From Astropecten irregularis (Eukaryota; Echinodermata; Asteroidea; Paxillosida; Astropectinidae), in the NCBI GenBank assembly GCA_963971285.1, contig OZ020248.1, positions 21,845,873 through 21,909,872 on the forward strand: a DNA stretch of 64,000 bases. Reading direction: 5' to 3'. The notes beneath the pieces were generated by a model, which was not told the origin of the DNA, searched no databases, and worked only from the letters and a program-made list of their open reading frames with translations. Within the stretch, counting starts at the first letter, position 1, and each line of letters begins with the position of its first letter. Shown in pieces: positions 1 through 9,046 of this stretch. Made by a program: the position numbers and the translations under genes.

Positions 1-53
1 TTGATCATGAAATAACCACTTTAAAGTCATTGAAAAGTGAACAAAGAAAATTT

Positions 54-125
54 GATTGGAGCGGGATTCGAACCGGCGAGCTCCTGAATATTGTACAGGC
101 GCTCTACCAACTGAGCTATCCAGCC
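54..125 (-). pseudogene. tRNA-like relic, probably a SINE head
   Basis: Read on the minus strand this has a D-arm with GCTCAGTTGGTAGA, an A box, and a T-arm with GGTTCGAATCC, a B box, at normal tRNA spacing. The acceptor halves pair at five or six of seven positions. The anticodon arm is poor: a mismatch closes the loop and the usual T before the anticodon is a C. I therefore read it as a tRNA-derived pseudogene or SINE head and not as a working tRNA. A second partial head lies in the opposite orientation about 40 bp away. Confidence 0.6.
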
Positions 126-160
126 CTACATTGGTGGTGTTCCCAATAACACTGCCAACT

Positions 161-186
161 TAGGGCTGGAAGCTCAGTTGGTAGAA
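161..186 (+). repeat. Second tRNA-like head, inverted relative to the first
   Basis: Positions 161-186 carry TAGGGCTGG-A-AGCTCAGTTGGTAGA, almost the same as the reverse complement of 101-127 but lacking one T. Only the acceptor/D-arm part is present; the B box is missing. With 54-125 it forms an inverted repeat with a spacer of about 33 bp, so the pair could fold into a hairpin. Confidence 0.6.
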
Positions 187-2147
187 ATTTCTTTTTGATG
201 AGGACATCCTTCATGATGCTGAAAGATTACTCAACAGCTGGGCCATGGAAACAGCTTATTAAGGCAAATACCATATTAGTCAGGTTTGGGTATGTGCTTG
301 CATTTATTCACTTCAGAAACTCACAATGTCCATGCTTTGCAATGACATGTGCATTTTGAAACCAAGCTACATGTATTTATCTGGCTAATGCTGCTACGTT
401 CATGTTTTTTAGCATCAACTCTGCCTGACTTGTGCCATGTATTTTTTCACTGGCAGATTTGTGAGACTTGGCCAACATATGATTGTCTTATTAACAATGC
501 GCTCTTACAGAGTCAACCCTGAAGTTGTCGGTGCCATCATAGAAAATGTTCCGTTTGCGCCTGGGTTCATATCTCTGCACACTGTGTTGAACATTTGCAT
601 CACCATCATAACGTATGAACGTAGCCATTTCCACTGAGTTTCTCATTGTGGCCTGTATGTTGGCTTCCTCTTCGTATTTTCATGGTCATGGGCTGTGCTC
701 TCTCCCTTTAGATTACTTAAAAAAAATAGCTTTAACTTTTATGGGATCCAATGGCTTGGATGTCTTGTCCCCTTTCTCCTTGCGCAACCCCATGCCACTT
801 GATGCTGCCAGTTCTTCTTCCTTAAAGACAAGATCAATAGCCTCATTCATTCAGCAGCTTCTTTCCCTTGTTTGCTGCCTTGGAAGCCCTTTGTATCATT
901 GTCCTGTATCCCACCTTGCTCACCAGCACCCCAGCATATCTCAGGGGGTTTACTGGATCATTGATGAGCAATCTCTGAAAGACATAAAAGAAGTATCATG
1001 GACATGTGTTATCTTCAGTTCTGTACAAATTCAACCTTTGGAAGGTTTAAGTGATTTTCATTGCGTCAGTACTTGTCTTGATTACTTGCAACATCACAAA
1101 AATTTTCATTTGCTTTCCCATGAAAGACAGTTTTCTAAATCGTAGCATCATGGAATGAGAAGGTTTTCAATGTCTTTATTAACTGTACCAGTTCAGTCTA
1201 TTTGTCAACAGTTAGGGGGCCTATAGGTCGATAGTAGATCACATCCTCGGAGGATTCAACTGAGTTCTTAGACATTAATGATTCACAAAGACACATGTTG
1301 GCTCTACAGGGTAGGTAAACTTTAATCCCCTAAATACGGTGATTTTTCATGTACAAAGCAAATCAAATCCATTTTGAAATTTGTGACACTTTCAATTCAT
1401 ATCAAGGAGGTTATGTAGATTAAATATTTACATACACAGTCAACACAGATGAATGGGGTAGTCATTGGTTGTTGTCCTCTTTACTGCTACGTTCTTGTAC
1501 ATCAATGATGTGACGTGGAGAGGGCCAAGATTGAAGGTTTTGAATTGGTAGTCATTGGTTCTTCACTGCTACGTTCTTGTACATCAATGATGTGACGTGG
1601 AGAGGGCCAAGATTGAAGGTTTTGTTGACCCCTATTATACTGGAGTCTTCTGCTTTATATGTGTTGAAGTAGCATGGCTTAATTCAATCAATATGGGTGT
1701 CTGTACATATGATGATGGATGGTATCTTTGCGCGTCTTCTCATGACACGTCTCACAAATCCAGACTCGTCCAAGTCGATCTCGATACTTAAAATGTCATC
1801 AGCCAATGTGTGCTTCTCAGCTTGTTGATGTCTCTTGTTCTCCCTGTGTCAAATGTTCTCCACTTGTTTCTTATTTCTTGGAGTGAATGTGATGCAAAGA
1901 TTTCTTTGACTCATGATAAACCTCAGCTGGTTTCCTGAACCCCACTTGCTCTCTGATCTTCAGGGTCAGATTATTTTCTAAAATCCCCCTACATGCCCAA
2001 CTTTGGTTTTGTCATGGAATTAATTCTAATCTTCTCTAGGAGGAAAAGACCCCCAATAACTGCTGAGCCTAGGCTTCCCATGGCTGCCTTGTGGTAAAGG
2101 AACCTGCTCACCCTGGATATGTGGGGCTGTTAGCGATGCTCTGCTGG
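187..2147. other. No recognisable gene
   Basis: Open frames exist on the plus strand, the longest being 176 codons at 615-1145, but none shows a known motif or splice structure. The stretch looks like decayed repeat DNA. It contains the 90-bp tandem duplication listed separately. Confidence 0.4.
1459..1624. repeat. Tandem duplication, about 90-bp unit, two copies
   Basis: The block starting TAGTCATTGG at 1459 recurs at 1549 and includes ACTGCTACGTTCTTGTACAT and the following 45 bp in both. The second copy lacks about six bases near its start. Apart from that the copies are nearly identical, which suggests a recent local duplication. Confidence 0.85.
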
Positions 2148-2672
2148 CTACTCCTTGGCCTGATGAGCTAGTGGGTCCGGAACAATAGCATGAATGGGTA
2201 TGAATGGAAGAATTGGTCGGACCACACAGCTCATGTTTTTTGTTTTTGGCTTTTTGCTAAGAGTGGTGATCTCATCAACGGTACAGGCACCAAGTTCAGT
2301 ATCTGTCATAGACCACTTCTTTGCATGCATATATCGTTCATTGCTAGGACATTTGCACCAGACACAGCTATATTTACTACTACATGCACCCAAACCTGTC
2401 ATTTCATTAAGGAACTTCATATCGGCACCTAAATGTGACTGTAAAGAAACAGCTCTCTTACCAATCGAAACAAAGTCTGGCAACTCGTAAACGATAGGTT
2501 CAAAAATTTGTGAGAGAAATTTGTACTTTTCTGGTTTTCTAACCATGGCCAAAATATGTTCGTTGCTGAGTATATATAACTCTGAATGTGATATTGACAC
2601 AGTGGATGCGTTTCCCAATTCGAGTTCCATCTCCACTGATCTTGATTCCAATCTGAAGTGGTATGGCCTCAT
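2148..2672 (-). pseudogene. Transposase-like fragment, WCKCP multicopy family
   Basis: The 174-residue frame contains LGADMKFLNEM (about residues 81-91) and CVWCKCP (103-109), followed by a KKWSMTD segment and a terminal IPIHAIVPDPL. This order (a G-D-x-K-F-L motif, a paired-cysteine WCKCP block, then a motif ending D-x-L) is typical of a large transposon-like family in marine invertebrate genomes whose superfamily I cannot name with certainty. The expected upstream K-x-S-G-D-G block and the region after PDPL are not found in frame, so this is a fragment. A second decayed copy lies near 46.3 kb on the same strand. No start codon or promoter can be defended. Confidence 0.55.
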
Positions 2673-3290
2673 CTGGAAACATCAAGGTCATTTGATTGAC
2701 TACATGCAGGATTTTCTTATTGAAAAGAACAATAAGGATGCAGTGTCTTTAACCGTTTGGTAAAGGTGTGTATCCATGTCTTTGGAAAGGTACATCCATG
2801 TTGTTCCTTCTTCAGTTTCTTCCAATCTGACCGATCAATGAAAAAGAAACACTTTTTCTTTACAGGCAATGGGACTGTCCATAACTGGGGAAATGCGTTC
2901 CGACTATTTTGAGTTCAGGTGCACATTTCCATTAAAACGTTGTCTGGGAAATCACTTTCTCTCATTTCCCCAGATGTACAAGATAACTTTTGATCAGGCA
3001 TTCCCGAAAAATCGACATCACTTATAATGTGAATGGATGGTTTTTGTATTTGGTTAGTGACCCGGTGTATCTGATAAGCTATCTGATAAGTCATCAGCAG
3101 TGCGTTCATTTTTTCTCCTGACACTACAAACAGAATCATCATCACCGGAAGGCTATATAAAGGTGGACGATTCTCGGGTGATGGGTTCATTTTAGGGGGT
3201 TTGATGTGGACAGGACCTCAGGTGAATGCAATAGGTCATCATTGTATTATAATGCGTTTTCCACTTTAACCTGAAATCAAATAATGGAAA
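2673..3290. other. Stretch without a supportable gene
   Basis: A 91-codon minus-strand frame at 2915-3190 shows no recognisable motif. It may be an upstream piece of the same element as 2148-2672, but nothing in it proves this. Confidence 0.3.
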
Positions 3291-3524
3291 TTATGAAACA
3301 AATATTCTTACCACAACTTTCTTAATAGCTCTGTCCTTCAGCGTTTGCTCCAAGGAATCCATGTCTGCATAAGACCACAGTGGGAAGGTCACTGAGTCAG
3401 GCAACTCAGTTGTTGATGTGACACCCTCGCTTACTTTCTGCAGAATTTGATGCAGACCTTTCTTCTGGCACCTCAGCTCTTCCTGCATGTCCAGAATAGC
3501 TACATGTACCTGTACAGCACTCAA
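3291..3524 (-). CDS. DUF4806-like C-terminal fragment
   Basis: The last part of this 77-residue frame reads LPDSVTFPLWSYADMDSLEQ, then TLKDRAIKKVVV. This fits the pattern of DUF4806 (L-P, then F-P-L, a T/S-x-x-D-x-x-x-L-E segment and a K-x-x-V run). The function of the domain is unknown; it is common in multicopy, BEN- or transposon-associated genes. A coiled-coil-like stretch (EELRCQKKGLHQILQKV) precedes it, as is usual. The 5' end of the frame runs into the 52-bp repeat, so the start is unreliable. The frame at 3782-4111 on the same strand may be an upstream exon. Confidence 0.45.
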   Translation of the reverse strand: MSAVQVHVAILDMQEELRCQKKGLHQILQKVSEGVTSTTELPDSVTFPLWSYADMDSLEQTLKDRAIKKVVVRIFVS

Positions 3525-3641
3525 TGCATGCAGTATGCATTACCAGAATACATGTAGCTACATGTACAGCACTCAATGCATGCAGTATGCATTACCAGAA
3601 TACATGTAGCTACATGTACAGCACTCAATGCATGCAGTATG
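3498..3641. repeat. 52-bp tandem repeat, about 2.7 copies
   Basis: Units start at 3498, 3556 and 3608 with AGCTACATGTACAGCACTCA and continue through a GCATGC-rich middle. The first unit carries six extra bases; the others are identical where complete. The unit is rich in ACATGT and GCATGC palindromes. Confidence 0.9.
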
Positions 3642-3781
3642 CTGTGATCTTTTGCTGTAAAATGATAGGTATATCACCACTAACCACCTTCATCAGTAAA
3701 TTCTTGCAGAGACTGCCTCTCTTTTATCCAAAATGAAATGGTCCCTGGCGTCGCGTCGTAAAGGCAAAATCACCCTTCTCA

Positions 3782-4111
3782 TTAATGATGCAATAGTGCC
3801 AGTTCTGTCCAAGTAAGCAATTCCAGTTGCCCACTGATTCCAGACGATGACGAGGGCCCTGGACTTTCGTCACCAAACAGTGCAAAGTACAAATCTCTTT
3901 GAATCAGAATGGATATGTTCACGACACTATCAACTTTCCGTTGTCCATAAAGGGACTCCTTTATGGTTACTCCAAGCTGCTGTAGGAAGAGTTCCTTAAC
4001 TTTGTCTGTGAATGAAACATAAGCTGATGATATCTCTAAAACCTCTGAGGCCAAATGCCATTCATCATAAATTGGAGAAGACCATTCCTCTTCCGTATAA
4101 TGAACCTTCAA
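3782..4111 (-). CDS. Hypothetical fragment upstream of the DUF4806-like frame
   Basis: This is a 109-residue frame with an acidic N-terminal half and a Ser-rich segment (GPSSSSGISG) near residue 90. No domain is recognised. It lies in the expected upstream position on the same strand as the DUF4806-like fragment and may be an exon of that gene. It may also be an accidental frame. Confidence 0.25.
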   Translation of the reverse strand: MKVHYTEEEWSSPIYDEWHLASEVLEISSAYVSFTDKVKELFLQQLGVTIKESLYGQRKVDSVVNISILIQRDLYFALFGDESPGPSSSSGISGQLELLTWTELALLHH

Positions 4112-5514
4112 GAAGAGTTTATCCTCAGATCACACGCATGAGGCAACAGACTCATAACTATTTTTCAAACATTAATGAAAAACCTGAAGATATAAGAGTT
4201 ATTACTTTGACTAAATTTAAAGAAAATTTTGGAGTTTGAATTGGAAAGGTGTGATGACTCAACACTGAAAAACCATAATCCAGTAATTGTCAAACTTGCT
4301 TATTGTTGGCCACTCTGCTTATTCTTAAGATATGCTCTAAAAGATCTAACGCATCCTGAGGTGTAACCTTAGTCCTTACCAAGGCGATACACCATCTTCT
4401 GGATGAACTCACACGTTGTTGTACATTGCCAGGGAAAACATATGTCTAGAATATTATATAACTTAAAGCAAAGGTCAACACCTTTGAGCAGAGAAAAGCT
4501 TGCATGTATGGCTCTGCCTTGGACGATCACAAACACTTGCTCAGGATGCAAGGCTTCCCCAAGAACAAGAAGAAATGGTTCACTTTGCTTGGCTTTCTCC
4601 AAGTAGCTGGGCAGGTTTGAGCCAATCTACATCAAGGAACAAATAATAGAAAATGCTTCATGTAAACAAAATACTCATCAAAACCAGCATGAATGAAGCA
4701 TGGTGTTTAATATTTATGTAACGCTGCTGATCAATTAGTAAGTTGGACAAAATGAGATTTCATTTACAGAAATATGTGTGTTCTTAACACAGTCAGTGAT
4801 GGCATGATACCTCTTAGAAAGGTATACGTCAAGGCCATTTTCAGCTCTACCTCTTCTATGATGTCACACAATTTGAATTTTTCCAATGACTCCAGAGACA
4901 CATTGGACATTAATGTCCAGAGTCTTCCTTTAGGTTTCCATTCAGGTGCCTCCATTCAAAAGTAAGAGCTTCTTAAATCATGGAAGTCTTATGGGTGATT
5001 TAAAGTACAGTCTGGAATAAATTCCTGTTTCACTCTAGTTTCAAATTCACTTAAACCAAGACAAAGTATATAACAAATAAACGTTGTCAGTAACTGAAGT
5101 GTAACTTTTTAAACTAATTTGTAATTCTAATTGTTACCTTGTTGTGTTTTTCCGCAAAATGGGATAAATATTCATTGCCCACAGAACTTAATCTAACAAT
5201 GCCATCTGTTTGCAATGTTACCTTTGTTTCAGTCTTCTTCTAACACTAGGTCCCCAGCCTCAAGATCGTCTTGCAGTTTGTAGGTGTACACATCTGAAGA
5301 TATGCAAACATAATATAGGCTTCGCTGACTAGTATTGTTATATGCTATTTTTTTATTTCATGAGTTGATCAAGATGGCCAAAAACGCTTTCTGAAATCTT
5401 GGATTTGTCCATGCTCACCCTCTCTAGACTTCACCAACTCGGCATAATCACTGTTGCCAACACAAACATTCAACTTCTCCATGGAATAAAGAAGCTTGAT
5501 AAAGCTGTCAACAT
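4112..5514. other. No recognisable gene
   Basis: Only short frames on both strands without family motifs. Nothing that could be assigned to a gene, RNA or repeat family. Confidence 0.35.
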
Positions 5515-5905
5515 TAAACGACACCTAAATACTTGTATTGATTAAAAATTTCAAGAGGATCCAAACCGATATTATAAATGGGATTAGGAGGATGTCTACT
5601 ACGAGTTACAGTCATAAGCTTACATTTCTTAGGATTAAGTGACGTGATTAATTACACCAGTTAATTGAATTATTTAAGTCGTTCTTAAAAATTACTGTGT
5701 CACAATCAGAGGTAATAGGTCTATATAGGACAGTGTCATCATCATATTGCCTAAGACTAAATTGTACACAAAATGGGAAGTCAAATACAAAAATATTGAA
5801 AAGCAGAGGTCCAAGAACAGAGCCTTGAGGAACACCTGAGTAAACATCCAACAATTCTGATTGAAAACCTTGAAAAATTACTCTTTGTGATCTGTTGCAA
5901 AGAGC
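5515..5905 (-). pseudogene. Non-LTR retrotransposon reverse transcriptase fragment
   Basis: This is the palm region of a CR1/jockey-type LINE reverse transcriptase. It contains SGVPQGSVLGPLLF, then the catalytic segment YDDDTVLYR (normally F/Y-A-D-D), then DLNNSINWCN and, after a stop near 5648, NPKKCKLM and a region ending YKYLGV. Motif order and spacing match LINE domains 4 to 7. The A-to-D change in the active-site box and at least two in-frame stops show a dead copy. Endonuclease, N-terminal and 3' parts are absent. Confidence 0.85.
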
Positions 5906-6241
5906 ATCAATCTATAATGCTCAAAATAATCTTTCTCTTTTGAGAGCTCTTATGACCTCAAAATCGGCAAGAAGCACGAGTGCCATGGCTGCAAACTATA
6001 AGTTACGATGACTTTAAGACCCTTCATAACTTATGATGAGTGACGTTGTCACTATCCATTGTAGCAGCAACGATCGTATGTACGTTGGTGTCGGTATTGA
6101 AATAGATCATGGTGCATATGTCACTTCGCTGGGAGGCTTCATGCTCAGTAATCTTTCCTCTAATTCCTCTATTTCCTTCTTTCCAGTGCATGAACCAAGG
6201 TACCACTCCTTTTGATGATTAACATGAATCTAACCAAAGTT

Positions 6242-6586
6242 TTATAAACTGTCAAACCACACCGGCGGGTTGATGGATGGCCGATGTCCCAAGAAACGTT
6301 CCAGCTCTTTGAAGTAAGGGCACGACTTCCTGGCATTTCCAGACGTATTGTTGTGTTTAAGAACATTCTTGTACTCGGCCTTCAGAGCACGAATCTTACT
6401 TTTGATTTGAGCTTCCTCTCGGCTTATTCCCATGTCGCTGAGGCGGTGACTTATTACGCCATACACTGGCTTCCTCTTTCACCTAGTGTCTTCAGTTCTG
6501 AGGAAAATGTCCTCCTCGCCCCAGATACTTATTATGAGGGCAAGAACCTCTGCTTCTCGCCAGTGTGTCCCAGACGAATCCGCCAT
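6242..6586 (-). pseudogene. Myb/SANT-like (trihelix) DNA-binding protein, one internal stop
   Basis: From the ATG at 6586 the frame encodes a Myb/SANT-like trihelix domain: W-R-E-A-E-V at residues 9-14, LIISIWGEEDI at 17-27, then VYGVISHRL, IKSKIRALKAEYKNV, SGNARKSCPYFKELER and LGHRP. The only break is a TGA at 6479-6481, between the first and second helix; the sequence there (AG-GTGAAAG) also resembles a splice donor, though the homology simply continues on the far side. The protein would be about 114 residues, a bare DNA-binding domain, as in Harbinger-associated Myb-like proteins and derived host factors. The start codon sits in a YY1-type AAAATGGCGG motif, and ETS and ZNF143-type sites lie 150-190 bp upstream. 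It may be a recently disabled gene or one with a short unrecognised intron. Confidence 0.65.
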
Positions 6587-6592
6587 TTTGCG
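6582..6592 (-). promoter_or_regulatory. YY1-type motif at the start codon
   Basis: The minus strand reads CAAAATGGCGG, with the ATG of the Myb/SANT-like frame inside it. AANATGGCGG at or just after a transcription start is the classical YY1 position in animal promoters. Its coincidence with the ATG supports this start. Confidence 0.5.
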
Positions 6593-6741
6593 CAAATTGA
6601 AGATGAAGAGTTTACAACAAGTAAAAGTATGGAAGTTCGACAGTATAGCGTACAGCTTTATGATAACTGCTTATTGCAATTGCATGAATTGTGAACACAC
6701 CGATTGTTCACGCTATAACCCATGCATGAGTCATCGGGAGG

Positions 6742-6775
6742 CCGGAAGTTTATCTGTGCGCACTGCATTGTGGGA
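6742..6775. promoter_or_regulatory. ETS site plus ZNF143/Staf-type site
   Basis: CCGGAAGT at 6742-6749 is an exact ETS/GABP consensus. TCCCACAATGC (minus strand, 6765-6775) fits the ZNF143/Staf core T-Y-C-C-A-n-n-A-T-G-C. Both lie in a locally CpG-richer stretch upstream of the minus-strand Myb/SANT-like start at 6586. This pairing is characteristic of core promoters of broadly expressed animal genes. Function is inferred. Confidence 0.5.
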
Positions 6776-6799
6776 TGTAACATCGATTTTCTCTCTTCG

Positions 6800-8127
6800 G
6801 TTGCGTCCACACACACAGCGCCCGTCAAATAATCGCGCTGTTTCCAAAAATTCGCAAGGAGAACTGCGATTTTGGGGCATATCTCGCCGAATGAAAATTT
6901 TTCCGGACATTCCATTCTTGGCGAGAATCTCTCTATGTTTCCCGCGTGGAATTGGTATAATGCTTGACGCGTCGCCGTATGGCAAACAAAATATGTCCTT
7001 TGACACATTCTTGGATTTCAAAGTCTTTCCTTTGGAAGTTGTACCTGCTGCGTTTTATTTTCACTCTGACCAAGTTCTCCAGACTCTTGTTGAACTTTTC
7101 TTCCATTTTCCTCCTCCAAGATCTCGTCTTCCTCTGAGTTGATCTTCTTCAAGCTCTTATTTGATTTATCTTTTATTTTAGATCATGAAAATGTTTTTTT
7201 CACAAGGTTTTTTGTTGAATTGCAATGTGTTTATATTGTGAGTTCAATGCTTCATGGAAATTGTTCGGATAATATTTCCGGCGTATTTGTGCAGCATTGT
7301 GTATGAAATGACTAGCGCAACAATGAATTAATGTCTTGTTAAGGTCAGTTTCCTTGACAGATCCAGCTACAATCCTGATTAAAAGACATCAAGCTTGATG
7401 CAAAACGTTCACCCATTTTATACGCCACAAAGAAATAACACTTGATCAAGTTAGGATTTTGTTTGCGATTCTGGTTCCAGATTAATACAGGTGTAATGAT
7501 AGCAATTTGAACATTTATGGCATGCTATCATGCTCTGGCTATCGGTGTATGGTTGTTTGCAGATACAGTATAATATCTGCAGATGTCACAGTTGGTATTG
7601 TTGCACTTTATTCTTCTCTGCAGATTTTTTTCTGTAGAATGCCTTAACCATCTCCCCAAAGTTGGTCATCCTTGGCTCTGGACTAAATCCAGAAATCCTG
7701 ACACAATTGGCCAAGCTTTCCTGCAGGACATCCCTTTGCTCTTGAGCAGCTGTCATCTTATCAGGTTGTCTGGACATAAGTTGCTGAAATGCTGGGAATT
7801 CATCCTTGGAGGGCTTGGATGCAGCCTTGGGTTCTTCCTTCTGAGGGGAAAGGGTGTGCCCTGACTTTTGCTATGGGAGTTGACCGGCTACTGCTTTCAT
7901 TGTGTAGTATGGCCTTTCTTCCATCTCCTCTGCTCTTCTGATCCTCTCAGCATTGTGCTGTCTCTCTTCTGCAAACACACTTAGCTCTGCCCTGAGGTCC
8001 TTGAATAGCATATTTTTACAGTCAAACCTTGTTTCTAAGAATTCTTTAGCTCTTAAAACAACATACTATTTGAAATCAATTTTAGATCCCAATTCCTTTG
8101 TCTTTTAACTAGTGCATCTAGATAATC
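6800..8127. other. Upstream and intergenic stretch, no supported gene
   Basis: Overlapping frames on both strands at 6486-7142 reflect the higher GC of the promoter-like stretch and carry no family motif. From 7150 on the sequence is AT-rich with short frames only. Confidence 0.35.
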
Positions 8128-8305
8128 TTACAAATAAGGCTTGACTGTATTTCGCAAGAATCTCCTTGGTTTCTGCTTACGAACAACTGCCTTGTTTTGT
8201 TGTTGTATCTCGAAATTGTTCTGTGTTGTTTTTAGTAAATGCGGAATATCGCAGAAGAAAATCTTGTGCCTCAGATCAACAGGATTGGCTGTGGAGTAGA
8301 TCAGA
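8128..8305 (-). pseudogene. P-element/THAP9-like transposase fragment
   Basis: The minus strand encodes NPVDLRHKIFFCDIPHLLKT followed by TQNNFE. This is the D-x-P-H-L-L-K-T-x-R-N-N block in the RNase H-like part of P-element/THAP9-type transposases. Only this short block remains. The sequence upstream is replaced at about 8320 by the duplicated block shared with 25.7 kb. Two larger relics of the family lie at 23.3-24.2 kb and 40.8-41.4 kb, all on the minus strand. Confidence 0.65.
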
Positions 8306-8319
8306 TTTGACATCCAAAT

Positions 8320-9046
8320 TAACGTTTTGTCAAAATGTTCCACTGCCACTGCAAAATGCTCCACACTGCTGAAATACCTGAGAATCTTCTCCAGAGCTCT
8401 TGGAAAGATCAACATGCAGCTTGAATGTTAAGCAAGAGACATCTTGAACACAGTATCAGAACTGTCATTGCCTGAAAAATTGATGTATGAATCAACATGT
8501 GCAGTTATGACAACTGACATCCAACATGAGTGGAACAAACATCCTAAGCCTGCACCCTCATCATCATCACTTTCACTCTCTCCAAGACAGCAGTGAATCT
8601 GTGCCAGGTACTGAGCTTGTGATGTGTTTCTTCTCATCAGTCAGAGATCTGCCAAGATATCAGATTTCAGCAATGTGAAAGATTCTCTTCAAGACTGATA
8701 CAAGTGCATAACTAATATCCTGATGAAGAAGGCACAACTGTGCTGCATGGGTAAAGGTGCAGGAGTCCTGAAAATCCATTGAGATTATTGAGATGAAGTG
8801 AACACACATCAGTGTTATCATTGAACTTCACTACATTGCAGAAGCTGTACAGACACACAGTACAGCCAACCAGTAGGAGAGTGATACTGCTACCATGCAG
8901 CATTCATTGATAAATGACATGCAGTGAAACATCCTGATGAATGATACATGTGAAAAGCCATCAGTGTGTACAGAACTACAGAGATAATCATGGTATCCTC
9001 AACAACAACTTGTGGACTTGAGCAGTAAGCATCAACAGTGGAGTGA
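8320..9046. repeat. Duplicated block, copy 1 of 2
   Basis: About 0.73 kb is nearly identical to 25690-26416 in the same orientation; visible differences are scattered single bases plus a few small changes. Shared landmarks are CACTGCCACTGCAAAATG near the left edge and GTGGACTTGAGCAGT near the right edge. No coding function is recognised inside. The right edge abuts the first exon of the DUF6589-like gene. Confidence 0.9.

Noticed and set aside
54..125. Functional tRNA gene
   Set aside because: The anticodon arm is mismatched and lacks the T before the anticodon; a truncated inverted copy next to it suggests SINE origin.
615..1145. 176-codon plus-strand frame
   Set aside because: No domain motif, no splice structure and odd composition; the surrounding sequence looks like decayed repeat DNA.
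3498..3641. CRISPR-like array
   Set aside because: The 52-bp units are contiguous without unique spacers, and the window is eukaryotic.
6486..7142. 218-codon plus-strand frame and overlapping minus-strand frames
   Set aside because: They overlap the antisense of the Myb/SANT-like domain and its GC-richer promoter; the minus-strand domain explains the openness better.
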